A model generated the notes under the pieces. That model did no database searches and was not told where the DNA came from. It was given only the letters and a program-made list of their open reading frames with translations. From Alphaproteobacteria bacterium (lineage in GTDB: Bacteria > Pseudomonadota > Alphaproteobacteria > Caulobacterales > Caulobacteraceae): DNA of 32,152 nucleotides. Where the stretch lies: the NCBI GenBank assembly GCA_018895795.1, contig JAHINZ010000425.1:1-32152 (forward strand), given 5' to 3'. Position numbers and translations under genes: made by a program. Of the stretch, positions 7,328 to 17,159 are shown piece after piece (positions within the stretch are counted from its first letter, which is position 1; each line of letters opens with the position of its first letter).

Positions 7328-10237
7328 ATGACCGACACCGCCGCCCCCGCCGATTCCGCGCCCGATCACGCTCACGTCCAGACCCTGACCCAGGACGGTC
7401 CGACGATCCGGCTGTTTCTGGTCGACGGCTCGGCCTATCTGTTTCGCGCCTATCACGCCCTGCCGCCCCTGACCCGCAAGAGCGACGGCCTGCCGGTCGG
7501 GGCGGTGCAGGGCTTCTGCAACATGCTGTGGAAGCTGTTGCGTGACATGCAGGGCGACGCGCCCACCCACCTGGCGGTGATCTGGGACCATGCGGAGAAG
7601 ACCTTCCGCAACGACCTCTATGACAAGTACAAGGCCCACCGGCCGCCGGCGCCCGAGGACCTGATCCCGCAGTTCGCCCTGGTGCGCGAGGCGACCCGGG
7701 CCTTCGGCGTCCCGGCCATCGAACTGGCCGGCTATGAGGCCGATGACCTGATCGCCGCCTATGCCTGCAAGGCCCGCGACCTGGGCGGCGAGGCGGTGAT
7801 CGTCAGCTCCGACAAGGACCTGATGCAGCTGGTCGGCGACGGGGTGTCGATGTTCGATCCGATGAAGGGTCTGCGCATCGATCGCGAGCAGGTGTTCGAG
7901 AAGTTCGGCGTCTATCCCGAGCGGGTGGTCGACGTTCAAGCCCTGTGCGGCGACAGCGTCGACAATGTGCCCGGCGCCCCCGGCATCGGCATCAAGACCG
8001 CCGCCCAGCTGATCAATGACTATGGCGATCTGGACACCCTGCTGGCCCGGGCCGGCGAGATCAAGCAGCCCAAGCGCCGCGAGACCCTGATCGACTTCGC
8101 CGACCAGATCCGACTGTCGCGACGTCTGGTGCAGCTGGACTGCGACACGCCCCTGCCCGAGCCGATCGCCGACCTGACCGTGCGCGAGCCCGACAAGGAC
8201 GTCCTGGCCGCCTTCCTGGAGCTGATGGAGTTCCGCTCTTTGGCCCGCCGGGTCGGCGACGGCAACGCCGCGGCCGCGCCGCGCAGCCTGGATCGCGCCC
8301 CGGGCGCCGCGCCGGGCGCGCCGGTGGCCAGCGTCTCCTATGCCGGGGCCGCCGCCCGCGCCGCCGCCGCCCAGGTCGCCGAGCCGGCGGCCATCGACCA
8401 CGCGGCCTATGTCTCCGTGCGCGATATCGAGACGCTGCAGGCCTGGGTCGCCAAGGCGACGGCCAAGGGGATCGTGGCGTTCGACACCGAAACCGACGCC
8501 CTGTCCTCGGCCACCGCCGGCCTGTGCGGCGTGTCCCTGGCGATCACGCCGGGCGAGGCCTGCTACATCCCGGTCGGCCACTGCGAGAAGGACGGCCTGG
8601 CCCTGGAGGCCGCCGCCGACCTGGAACAGATCCCGCTCGACCAGGTCATCGCCGCGCTGAAGCCGCTGCTGGAAGATCCGGCGGTGCTGAAGATCGCCCA
8701 GAACGCCAAGTACGACATCGCCGTCCTGGCGCGTCACGGCATCGCGGTGTCGCCGATCGAGGACACCATGCTGATCAGCTATGTGCTGGAGGCGGGCCTG
8801 CACGGCCACGGCATGGACGAGCTGTCGGAGCTGTGGCTGGGCCACAAGCCGATCCCGTTCAAGCAGGTGGCCGGCTCGGGCAAGGGCCAGATCAGCTTCA
8901 AGCATGTGGGGCTGAACGAGGCCACGGCCTATGCCGCCGAGGACGCCGACGTCACCCTGCGGCTCTATAACGTCCTCAAGCCACGCCTGGCCCGCGAGGG
9001 TCTGCTGACCGTCTATGAAACCCTGGAGCGGCCGCTGCCGCCGGTGTTGGCGGCGATGGAGAACGCCGGCGTCCGCGTCGATCCCGACACCCTGCGCCGG
9101 CTGTCCAACGAGTTTTCGCTGCGCATGGCCGATTTCGAGGCCCGGGCCCAGGCCCTGGTCGGGCGGCCGTTCAATCTGGGCAGCCCCAAACAGATCGGCG
9201 ATGTGCTGTTTGGCGAAATGGCCCTGAAGGGCGGCAAGAAGACCGCCACCGGCCAATGGTCGACCGACAGCGATGTGCTCGAAGCCCTGGCCCTGGAGCA
9301 TGAGCTGCCGCGCGTGCTGCTGGACTGGCGCCAGCTGTCCAAGCTGAAGGGCACCTATACCGACAACCTGATCGCGGCGATCGCGCCGTCGACGGGCCGG
9401 GTCCACACCTCCTACGCCCTGGCCGCCACCACGACGGGGCGATTGTCGTCGTCCGATCCCAACCTGCAGAACATCCCGATCCGCACCGAGGAAGGCCGCA
9501 AGATCCGCAAGGCCTTCATCGCGGGTCCCGGCAATGTGCTGATCAGCGCCGACTACAGCCAGATCGAGCTGCGCCTGCTGGCCCATATCGGCGACATTCC
9601 GCAGCTGAAGAAGGCCTTCCAGGACGGTCTGGACATCCACGCCATGACCGCCTCTGAGATGTTCGGCGTGCCGATCGAGGGCATGCCCAGCGACGTGCGT
9701 CGGCGGGCCAAGGCGATCAATTTCGGCATCGTCTACGGCATCAGCGCCTTTGGCCTGGCCAACCAGCTGGGCATCGGCCAGGGCGAGGCCGGGGCCTATA
9801 TCAAGACCTATTTCGAGCGCTTCCCCGGCATCCAGGCCTATATGGACGCCACCAAGGCCTTCGTGCGCGAGCACGGCTATGTGACCACCATCTTCGGCCG
9901 CAAGATCAACATTCCCGAGGTCCACGCCAAGTCGGCCGCCATGCGGCAGTTCTCGGAGCGGGCGGCGATCAACGCCCCGATCCAGGGCGCGGCGGCCGAT
10001 GTGATGCGCCGGGCCATGGTGCGGATGCCGGGCGCCCTGAAGGCGGCCGGGCTGTCGGCCCGGATGCTGCTGCAGGTGCACGATGAACTGGTCTTCGAGG
10101 CCCCCGCCGATGAGGCCGAGGCCACCTGCGCCGTCGCCCGCCAGGTGATGGAAAACGCCGCCGAGCCGGCCGTGGCGATCGCCGTGCCGCTGACCGTCGA
10201 GGCCCGGGCCGCGCTCAACTGGGACGAGGCCCACTGA
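7328..10237 (+). CDS. polA: DNA polymerase I
   Basis: 5' nuclease domain (LFLVDGSAYLFRAYHAL), 3'-5' exo (VAFDTETDALSS), polymerase (SADYSQIELRLLAHIG, RRAKAINFGIVYGISAFGLA, LLQVHDELVFE). Confidence 0.97.
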   Translation: MTDTAAPADSAPDHAHVQTLTQDGPTIRLFLVDGSAYLFRAYHALPPLTRKSDGLPVGAVQGFCNMLWKLLRDMQGDAPTHLAVIWDHAEKTFRNDLYDKYKAHRPPAPEDLIPQFALVREATRAFGVPAIELAGYEADDLIAAYACKARDLGGEAVIVSSDKDLMQLVGDGVSMFDPMKGLRIDREQVFEKFGVYPERVVDVQALCGDSVDNVPGAPGIGIKTAAQLINDYGDLDTLLARAGEIKQPKRRETLIDFADQIRLSRRLVQLDCDTPLPEPIADLTVREPDKDVLAAFLELMEFRSLARRVGDGNAAAAPRSLDRAPGAAPGAPVASVSYAGAAARAAAAQVAEPAAIDHAAYVSVRDIETLQAWVAKATAKGIVAFDTETDALSSATAGLCGVSLAITPGEACYIPVGHCEKDGLALEAAADLEQIPLDQVIAALKPLLEDPAVLKIAQNAKYDIAVLARHGIAVSPIEDTMLISYVLEAGLHGHGMDELSELWLGHKPIPFKQVAGSGKGQISFKHVGLNEATAYAAEDADVTLRLYNVLKPRLAREGLLTVYETLERPLPPVLAAMENAGVRVDPDTLRRLSNEFSLRMADFEARAQALVGRPFNLGSPKQIGDVLFGEMALKGGKKTATGQWSTDSDVLEALALEHELPRVLLDWRQLSKLKGTYTDNLIAAIAPSTGRVHTSYALAATTTGRLSSSDPNLQNIPIRTEEGRKIRKAFIAGPGNVLISADYSQIELRLLAHIGDIPQLKKAFQDGLDIHAMTASEMFGVPIEGMPSDVRRRAKAINFGIVYGISAFGLANQLGIGQGEAGAYIKTYFERFPGIQAYMDATKAFVREHGYVTTIFGRKINIPEVHAKSAAMRQFSERAAINAPIQGAAADVMRRAMVRMPGALKAAGLSARMLLQVHDELVFEAPADEAEATCAVARQVMENAAEPAVAIAVPLTVEARAALNWDEAH

Positions 10238-10404
10238 TCGAAACAGGGGCGGAAGCGCCGCCCTGTGACACTTCGCCACGGTAAGGTTAACCCGGTGGAA
10301 AGCCGGGGGCTCGCACATTCCGGATCGGCGTCAGTTCCAAAATCCAGAGGCTAAAGACCTCTATTCTTTGGGGTTTTGCGCCTTAAAATATCTGGAGGCG
10401 GACT

Positions 10405-12330
10405 GTGTCGTTTGGCGATCTGAAAATTCCCCACAAGTTGATGGCGGTCTTCGCCGTCATGCTTGCGACGATCATGCTGATGGGCGGCGCGCTGCTGGCC
10501 AACAAGGTGGTCTATGAGCAGTCGGTGGGCCGAACGGGCCGCGCCTATGAGTCGTTGCGCGCCGCCGACACCGCCGCCTTCCGCCTGACCCGTCAGGAGA
10601 ACTCGCTGCGCGGGTTCCTGCTGTCGGCCGACCCCTACTATGTCGAGCGCCTGGAAAAGGCTCACAAGCCCAAGTTCCTGGCGGCGCTCAAGCAGTTGCG
10701 CGAGCTCGCGGACGGCAATGCCGAGGATCTGGCCCGGATCGCCGCAGTCGAGGCCGCTTACGCCAATTTCCGCGCGGTCGCCATCGAGCCCGGCGAGGCG
10801 CTCGGCGCCGATCCGCTGACCCGGCCGCAGGCCATCGATCTGGTGCGCAACGACGGCGTCGCCGACAAGGCCGTGACGCCGGTCGAGGACGCCATCGAGG
10901 CGATCGTCAAGAATTTCGAAGATATCCTGGCCACCGAGGCCGCCGCCCAGAAGAAGGCCTCGACCGTCTCGACCCTGACCCTGGCCGTCGGCATCCTGAT
11001 CACCGTGGCCATCGCTCTGGGCGGGGGGCTGCTGCTGAGCGGCGCGATCGCCGGGCCGGTCGCCGCCATGACCGCCGCCATGCGTCGCCTGGCGGCGGGC
11101 GACAATACGATCGAGGTTCCGGCCGCCGGCCGCAAGGACGAGATCGGCCAGATGGCCGCCGCCGTCACCCACTTCAAGGAAGCCGCGATCGCCAAGGCGC
11201 GGCTGGAAAGCGACTCGGCCAGCCAGCGTACGCTCACCGAGCGCGAGCGGGTGGAACGCGAGGCTGACAAGGCCGCCGACGCCGAGGCCGACGCCGCCGC
11301 GTTCGGCGCCCTGGCCCAGGCCCTGGACCGTCTGGCCAGCGGCGACCTGACCCACCGCATCTCGGTCGATTTCGCCCCCAAGGCCCAGCAGCTGAAGACC
11401 GACTTCAACGCCGCCGCCGGTCGCCTGCAAGATGCGATGAAGAGCATCGCGGTGACGACCAACGGCGTCAGCGCCGGCGCCGACGACATCGCCCGGGCCT
11501 CCGACGACCTGGCGCGCCGCACCGAGCAGCAGGCCGCCAGCCTGGAAGAGACCGCCGCCGCCCTCGACCAGATCACCGCCACGGTCCGCCGCACGGCCGC
11601 CGGCGCCAAGGAGGCGTCCGACGTGGTGGCCACCGCGCGCGGCGACGCCCAGCGTTCGGGCGAGATCGTCAGCCAGGCCGTCACCGCCATGACGGCGATC
11701 GAGGGCTCTTCGCAACAGGTCAGCCAGATCATCGGGGTGATCGACGAGATCGCCTTCCAGACCAATCTTCTGGCCCTCAACGCCGGCGTCGAAGCCGCGC
11801 GGGCCGGGGAGGCCGGTCGCGGCTTCGCGGTGGTCGCCCAGGAGGTGCGGGCCCTGGCTCAGCGCTCGGCCGACGCCGCCAAGGAGATCAAGATCCTGAT
11901 CTCGACCTCGACCCAGCAGGTCGGCGCGGGCGTCAGCCTGGTGGGCCAGACCGGCGAGGCCCTGCAGCGTATTGTCGAGCAGGTCGCCTCGATCAACGCC
12001 CTGGTCACCGAGATCGCCGCCTCGGCCAACGAGCAGTCCACCGGCCTGCATGAGGTCAATATCGCCGTCAACCAGATGGACCAGGTGGTGCAGCAGAACG
12101 CCGCCATGGTCGAGCAGGCCACCGCCGCCACCCACGCCCTGAAGGGCGAGGCCGGGGAGCTGGCCGGTCTGGTCGGCCGGTTCAAGGTCGTCGAGGGCGG
12201 CGCCCAGGCGACCGCGCGACCCGCCCCGGTCCAGGCCCCGGCCCCGCTCCGCGCCCGTCCTGTCGCCGCCGTTCAATCGAACCGCGGCGGGACCGCGGTG
12301 GCGATGAAAGAGACCTGGGAAGAGTTCTGA
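10405..12330 (+). CDS. Methyl-accepting chemotaxis protein with CHASE3-like sensory region and HAMP
   Basis: [53 protein letters not shown] signalling hairpin; N-terminal TM; C-terminal ETWEEF. Confidence 0.93.
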   Translation: MSFGDLKIPHKLMAVFAVMLATIMLMGGALLANKVVYEQSVGRTGRAYESLRAADTAAFRLTRQENSLRGFLLSADPYYVERLEKAHKPKFLAALKQLRELADGNAEDLARIAAVEAAYANFRAVAIEPGEALGADPLTRPQAIDLVRNDGVADKAVTPVEDAIEAIVKNFEDILATEAAAQKKASTVSTLTLAVGILITVAIALGGGLLLSGAIAGPVAAMTAAMRRLAAGDNTIEVPAAGRKDEIGQMAAAVTHFKEAAIAKARLESDSASQRTLTERERVEREADKAADAEADAAAFGALAQALDRLASGDLTHRISVDFAPKAQQLKTDFNAAAGRLQDAMKSIAVTTNGVSAGADDIARASDDLARRTEQQAASLEETAAALDQITATVRRTAAGAKEASDVVATARGDAQRSGEIVSQAVTAMTAIEGSSQQVSQIIGVIDEIAFQTNLLALNAGVEAARAGEAGRGFAVVAQEVRALAQRSADAAKEIKILISTSTQQVGAGVSLVGQTGEALQRIVEQVASINALVTEIAASANEQSTGLHEVNIAVNQMDQVVQQNAAMVEQATAATHALKGEAGELAGLVGRFKVVEGGAQATARPAPVQAPAPLRARPVAAVQSNRGGTAVAMKETWEEF

Positions 12331-12372
12331 CGGGCGGCCCCAGGCCGAGCGGCCCGCAGCGGCCGCCGCGCC

Positions 12373-12621
12373 CTAGGGGTGGGTCTCCTCCCCGCCGACC
12401 TCATCGCGGAAAATGACCGCCAACTGGTCGTCGTCGTCGAACAGTTCGGCCCGGGTGGCGGCGGCGTGTTCGCGCATCAAGCGGCGACACAGCCTCTGGG
12501 CCTCACCCAGGGTCTGACAGGCCAGCGCCTCCATATGGGGGACGTCCGAGCCGTGTGAATAGACATAGCAAAAGAAGTTCATACCGGGTTCCAGCTCCCG
12601 GATCGCGGATCGGGACGTCAT
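12373..12621 (-). CDS. Hypothetical protein (82 aa)
   Basis: MTSRSAIRELEPGMNFFCYVYSHGSDVPHMEALACQTLGEAQRLCRRL...; the listed longer ORF likely has a false N-terminus. Confidence 0.5.
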   Translation of the reverse strand: MTSRSAIRELEPGMNFFCYVYSHGSDVPHMEALACQTLGEAQRLCRRLMREHAAATRAELFDDDDQLAVIFRDEVGGEETHP

Positions 12622-12821
12622 CGACCGGCACCCTAGCGCCGCCGTCACAGGGCGCTGTCCGGTAGCCGACACTTCGCCCCGCCGCCGATGCAAAACGCCG
12701 AGGCGGGGAAGAGGTTGCTCGGCTCCACGCGCCAACGCGAGCCCACCTCGGCGATTGTCTTGAGGATGAAGGGGCGGCCTGTCGTCCCATAATGGGAATT
12801 GGCGAAATCAGGAGAGCGGGC

Positions 12822-13226
12822 ATGGATGTTTCTAGCGTGGGCGCCATGACGCCGCATGCCGTTTCGGGCGCCAGCTGGGGCGGTCCCCCGCAGCAGAAGA
12901 TGTCAAACCTGTTCGCCGCGATCGATACGGCGGGCGTGGGCAGCATCACCCAGCCCCAGCTGGCGCAAGCCTTTCAGACCCACAAGCCCCCGGTCGTGTT
13001 CCAGCAGCAGGGCCCAGCCGCCATATTCGCCAAACTGGATCCCAAGACCACGGGCAGCGTCTCCAAAGAGGATTTCATCACCGGCATGACCGAGCTGATG
13101 GTCTCGTTGAGAGCCGCTCCCGTCGCCGCCGCCGCGACCCCGAAGCCGGAGGCGACGCTGGCCAAGGCCGCGACCGTCCTGGGCGAGCTCGGCGCGCCGG
13201 GATCGATCCTAAACCAGAAGGTTTGA
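12822..13226 (+). CDS. EF-hand-like domain protein
   Basis: AGGAG 7 nt before ATG; two EF-loop-like segments DTAGVGSITQPQ and DPKTTGSVSKED. Confidence 0.65.
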   Translation: MDVSSVGAMTPHAVSGASWGGPPQQKMSNLFAAIDTAGVGSITQPQLAQAFQTHKPPVVFQQQGPAAIFAKLDPKTTGSVSKEDFITGMTELMVSLRAAPVAAAATPKPEATLAKAATVLGELGAPGSILNQKV

Positions 13227-14183
13227 GCGCAGACCCGGGCTGGCGTCGCAGACCTGGGCGTTGTCGACCAGGAGGTGCTCCACGCCCAACGCCGCGAGCC
13301 AGCGTCCCGCGTCGGGACCCATTACCAGGGCGGCGGTCGCCAGCGCGCCGGCGTTGAGGCAGTCATCGGCCAGGACGGTGACCGAGCAGACGCCCCGCGC
13401 CGGCCAGCCCGTCCTGGGATCCAGGATGTGGCCATAGCGCCGGCCCGCGACCTCCATGAATCGCTCATAGTCGCCGCTGGTGGCCAGGGCGCCGCGCCAC
13501 AGCGGGACCTTGGCGACCAGGGCGTCCGGACGGCGCGGGTGGCGGACGCCGATGATCCATGGCCAGCCGTCCGGTTGCGGGCCGATGACCCGGATGTCGC
13601 CGGCGAGATCGACATAGCCTGAAAGCGCGCCCAGCGCTTGGCAGACCTCCGCGGCGCGGTCCGCCGCGTATTCCTTGCCCAGTCCGCCAAGATCCAGCGC
13701 CAGGCCCGACCTGGCGAAGGTGAGCCGGTCGCCGTCGAGGTCGACCTGCTCCAGACCCACGTTCGGCAGCAGCCGCGCCAAGGCCTCCGGCGTAGGTAAC
13801 GTGCAGGTCTCGAAATTCCAGGCCGAGCGCAGCACGCCGGAGGTGATGTCGAACGCCCCGTCGGACTTGGCGAAGATGGCCTTGGCGTAGGCGATCAACC
13901 CCGCCGTCTCGGGATCCACCGTCAGGGTCCCGCCCGCCTGGGCTTGGCGATTGATCTCCGACAGCGCGCTGTCGGGGCGAAACCGCGAATAGCGCGCCTC
14001 GATCCGTCGGACCTCGGCCTCGGCCGCCAAGGCGATCGGCACAAGATCGCCATCGTCGCGCGCCGCCAGATGAACCGCGCAGTCGCAGCCCATGGCGAAG
14101 AATCCGTGGGTGAGGCCCCTCAAGGCTGCCTCGTCCCGCGCCGGGCCGTGCTGGACGGCTTGGCCCTGATCGATCCCGCGCAT
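13209..14183 (-). CDS. apbE: FAD:protein FMN transferase (ApbE family)
   Basis: FFAMGCDCAVHL, DSALSEINRQA, FDITSGVLRSAWNF, LDLGGLGKEYAADRA, GHILDPRTGWPA, VLADDCLNAGALATAALVMG. Confidence 0.88.
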   Translation of the reverse strand: MRGIDQGQAVQHGPARDEAALRGLTHGFFAMGCDCAVHLAARDDGDLVPIALAAEAEVRRIEARYSRFRPDSALSEINRQAQAGGTLTVDPETAGLIAYAKAIFAKSDGAFDITSGVLRSAWNFETCTLPTPEALARLLPNVGLEQVDLDGDRLTFARSGLALDLGGLGKEYAADRAAEVCQALGALSGYVDLAGDIRVIGPQPDGWPWIIGVRHPRRPDALVAKVPLWRGALATSGDYERFMEVAGRRYGHILDPRTGWPARGVCSVTVLADDCLNAGALATAALVMGPDAGRWLAALGVEHLLVDNAQVCDASPGLRSNLLV

Positions 14184-14417
14184 GCCGTTCGCCCCGCCTC
14201 GGCGCTGATGTCGCCGCCGCCCCGGGAAGACGACGGGCCGCGCCGAGATCCTCAAGGCCGGGGGCCGGCGTGATCGGGCCGAACCCTCGGGATCGGCGCG
14301 CGCGGTCCGGGATCGGCGTCGATCCAAGCCACGTCCGGGCGGCCTGTCGTAACAGGGCCGCGCCGCGTCAAGGGTGTCTGGCTGAAAGCCCAAGGCTTTG
14401 AAGCGCTTGGAGGTCCT

Positions 14418-14493
14418 TGGTGGAGCCGAGGGGAATCGAACCCCTGACCTCCTCATTGCGAACGAGGCGCTCTACCATCTGAGCTACGGCCCC
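14418..14493 (-). tRNA. tRNA-Ala (anticodon CGC)
   Basis: Reverse complement GGGGCCGTAGCTCAGATGGTAGAGCGCCTCGTTCGCAATGAGGAGGTCAGGGGTTCGATTCCCCTCGGCTCCACCA folds as a cloverleaf; anticodon loop TTCGCAA; encoded CCA. Confidence 0.95.
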
Positions 14494-14607
14494 AAGGAAG
14501 CGCGGGAATAAGGCGGGGCGCGGTCCGCGTCAAGCGCCGCAGTTCGGCTTTGCTTGCATGGGCGGGCAAGGCGCGGCAAGAAGTCGAAGGACTCGGACAG
14601 GAAACCC

Positions 14608-14922
14608 ATGGCCGCCATTATCAACTTCGTCTTCTTCATCGCCGCCTCGCTGCTCAGCCTCCTGTGGTGGGCCATTATCATTTCGGCGGTCATGAGCTGG
14701 CTCGTCGCCTTCGACGTGATCAATCTGCGCAACCCGGCCATCTACCAGATCAGCACCTTCCTCGATCGGGTGACCGGGCCGGTGCTGCGGCCGTTCCAGA
14801 AGCTGATCCCGCCGATGGGCGGCGTCGACATCAGCGCGATCATCGTTTTGCTGATCATCACCGGCGTCCAGAACTACATCCTGCCGGCCCTGCACGTCGC
14901 GCTGCTGAACCTGCTGGGCTAG
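14608..14922 (+). CDS. YggT family membrane protein
   Basis: VMSWLVAFDVINLRNPAIYQISTFLDRVTGPVLRPFQKLIPPMGGVDISAIIVLLII. Confidence 0.92.
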   Translation: MAAIINFVFFIAASLLSLLWWAIIISAVMSWLVAFDVINLRNPAIYQISTFLDRVTGPVLRPFQKLIPPMGGVDISAIIVLLIITGVQNYILPALHVALLNLLG

Positions 14923-14925
14923 GCC

Positions 14926-15204
14926 GTGCTGCTGGCCGTCCGCCTGACCCCGCGCGGCGGGCGTGACGGGGCGGACGGCTGGGCGAACGACGCCGATGGC
15001 CGGCCCTATCTGAAGGTGCGGGTGGCCTGCCCGCCGGTCGAGGGCGAGGCCAACGCCGCCCTGATCGCCTTCATCGCCAAGAGCCTGCGCATCCCAAAAT
15101 CCGCCGTCCGGCTAGCGGCGGGGGCGACCGCGCGCGTCAAGCGCCTGGAGATCGACGGCGTCGACGAGGCGGATCTGGAGCGGGTCTTCGGCCCCCGCCC
15201 CTGA
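14926..15204 (+). CDS. DUF167 (YggU) family protein
   Basis: VRLTPRGGRDG...YLKVRVACPPVEGEANAALIAFIAKSLRIPKSAVRLAAGATARVKRLEI; GTG start, 3 nt after yggT. Confidence 0.92.
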   Translation: MLLAVRLTPRGGRDGADGWANDADGRPYLKVRVACPPVEGEANAALIAFIAKSLRIPKSAVRLAAGATARVKRLEIDGVDEADLERVFGPRP

Positions 15205-15212
15205 TTGCGACA

Positions 15213-15250
15213 AAGTGACGCGCCGATTGTCACTTGGGTATAATTTACCC
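15213..15250 (+). promoter_or_regulatory. Putative promoter with TATAAT -10 inside two consecutive inverted repeats
   Basis: AAGTGAC-N9-GTCACTT (15213-15235) then GGGTA-TAATT-TACCC (15236-15250); TATAAT 15239-15244, TGACGC about 17 nt upstream. Confidence 0.5.
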
Positions 15251-15422
15251 TGGACTACGGTTGTGGCGGTGGCGTCAGCCACAAAAATTGCGCGTCCACG
15301 CCCTAAACTTCAGCGATCTGACCGTCGCGGGGCGGGAGGCGCTTCACGCCATCTTAGGTCTTCGGGACCAGACTTTGTTCAAGAACCGCAAGAACAGGGT
15401 CAACCAGGAGGCCCGGACGCTG

Positions 15423-17159
15423 ATGGATGGCAACCAGACCGAGGGGGAAACGGCGCGCGCCGCGGTGTCGCGACGCGCCAATACCCGCCTGCGGTTTGTC
15501 GCCACCCTGACCATCGCATTGATCCTGCATGTCTTCATCGGCATGAGCTGGGTCTGGATCTGGGCCGCGCTCTACATCCTGTTCCAGACGTTGGAGCTGT
15601 GGCTGACCAAGGCGCTGGCCGATGACGCCGAGGCGCGCGCCGCGACCTGGCGTCGCCGCGCCCTGACCGTAGCCCCCTTTTTCAGTTCGGCGATCTTCGG
15701 CTTTCTGGCCCTGCCGCTGTTCGCCTCGCACCAGCGGTTCGCCCCGACCCTGGGCGGCATGTTGCTGGCCGGCGCCCTGCTCAATGTCATCGTGGTCAAT
15801 GCCGGCCTGAGATCAGCGACGCTGGCGTCCGCCTCGCCGCACATCTTCTATCTGTTGGTCGTTCCGCTGGTCGCCCGATGGGCCAATCCCGACGCGCCCC
15901 TGGCCAACGCCCTGTGGTTTGGGGCTTTGCTGCTGATCGCTTCGGTCACCGTGGCCAGTCGCACCTTGGGGACGGCGCTGAAGGCCGAGGCCGACGCCAA
16001 GCAGGAGGCCGAGCGCCGGCGTTTTGAGGCTGAGGAGGCGGTCGCCGCCAAGTCCGCCTTCGTGGCCATGATCAGCCATGAACTGCGTACGCCGATCAGC
16101 GCCATTCTGGCGGGCGCCGCGCGTCTGCACAGCGAGGTTCCCGAGGCGAGCTCCAAGCTCCACGCCCAGCTGATCAGCGACGCGGGCGGTCTGATGAAGG
16201 CGTTGCTCAACGATCTGCTCGACTTTTCGCGTCTGGAGGCCGGCCGCATGGCGGTCGAGACGGCGCCGTTCAACCTGCGCCAGACCGTGTCGGACGCGGT
16301 GCGGTTCTGGCGGCCGGAGATCGTCAAGAAGGGTCTGCGCCTGCGGGTCGAGGGCGCTTCGCGCCTGCCGCGTTGGGTGGCGGGCGACGCCTTGCGGCTG
16401 CGGCAGGTGCTCAACAACCTGCTGTCCAACGCCATCAAGTTCACCCGGCAGGGGACGATCACGGTCCGGCTGGAGGTCGCCGGCGAGGGGGACCGACATC
16501 AGCTGACGATCACGGTCGTGGACACCGGACCGGGCATCTCCGAGGCGCTGATGCCGCGCCTGTTCACCCCCTTCGACCAGTTGCACGCCAGTGTCGTCCG
16601 CCAGCACGGTGGTTCGGGTCTGGGGCTGGTGATCAGCCGCGAACTGGCCCGACTGATGGGCGGCGAACTGGTCGCCAGCAGCGTCGAGGGGCGCGGCGCG
16701 GTGTTCGCCCTGACGGTTCGGGTCGAGGCCGCCCAGCCGCCGGAAGAGGGCCGGCAAGGCCCGTCGATCGCCGGCGCGCGGGTCCTGGTGGTCGATGATC
16801 ACGTCGTCAATCGCCGCGCCATCGAGCTGGTTCTGCAGCCGTTCGGCGTCGAGGCCACCCTGGCCGAGAGCGGGGAACAGGCGCTGGAACTGCTGGGCGC
16901 CGAGGCCTTCGACGCGGTGCTGATGGACGTCTACATGCCCGGCATGGACGGTCGCGAGGCCACACGGATTCTGCGCGCGGGGTCCGGTCCCAACCATGAC
17001 ACGCCGGTGGTCGCGGTCACCGCGTCAGCCACGTCCAAGGACTGGGAGGCCTGCCTGGCCGCGGGCATGAACGGCCATGTCGCCAAGCCGATCGACCCGA
17101 TCGAGCTTTACAAGGCTTTGGCGGGCGTGTTGGCGGGCGGCGTCCGCGCGGCGGCCTGA
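15423..17159 (+). CDS. Hybrid sensor histidine kinase/response regulator
   Basis: HisKA FVAMISHELRTPISAIL, HATPase NLLSNAIKFT..., GSGLGLVISRELA; REC VLVVDDHVVNRRAIELVL...DAVLMDVYMPGMDG; multiple N-terminal TM segments. Confidence 0.93.
   Translation: MDGNQTEGETARAAVSRRANTRLRFVATLTIALILHVFIGMSWVWIWAALYILFQTLELWLTKALADDAEARAATWRRRALTVAPFFSSAIFGFLALPLFASHQRFAPTLGGMLLAGALLNVIVVNAGLRSATLASASPHIFYLLVVPLVARWANPDAPLANALWFGALLLIASVTVASRTLGTALKAEADAKQEAERRRFEAEEAVAAKSAFVAMISHELRTPISAILAGAARLHSEVPEASSKLHAQLISDAGGLMKALLNDLLDFSRLEAGRMAVETAPFNLRQTVSDAVRFWRPEIVKKGLRLRVEGASRLPRWVAGDALRLRQVLNNLLSNAIKFTRQGTITVRLEVAGEGDRHQLTITVVDTGPGISEALMPRLFTPFDQLHASVVRQHGGSGLGLVISRELARLMGGELVASSVEGRGAVFALTVRVEAAQPPEEGRQGPSIAGARVLVVDDHVVNRRAIELVLQPFGVEATLAESGEQALELLGAEAFDAVLMDVYMPGMDGREATRILRAGSGPNHDTPVVAVTASATSKDWEACLAAGMNGHVAKPIDPIELYKALAGVLAGGVRAAA

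Noticed and set aside
7223-10318. 1031-aa minus-strand ORF antisense to polA
   Set aside because: Low-complexity Gly/Arg/Asp/His-rich mirror ORF, typical of a GC-rich genome; polA is unambiguous on the other strand.
10346-10362. AGAGG-N7-CCTCT dyad upstream of the MCP
   Set aside because: Only 5-bp arms, no further support.
10351-12276. 641-aa minus-strand ORF antisense to the MCP
   Set aside because: Mirror ORF of a strongly supported MCP.
12786-12796. CCCATAATGGG palindrome before the EF-hand-like gene
   Set aside because: Short (5-bp arms) with no well-placed -35; chance is likely.
14418-14493. tRNA as an integration site for a mobile island
   Set aside because: No integrase, no att-like direct repeat of the tRNA 3' end seen, and flanking genes are housekeeping.
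15234-15422. N-terminal extension of the hybrid kinase ORF
   Set aside because: Would start inside the TATAAT promoter-like sequence; ATG at 15423 precedes the TM region and has upstream AGGAGG.
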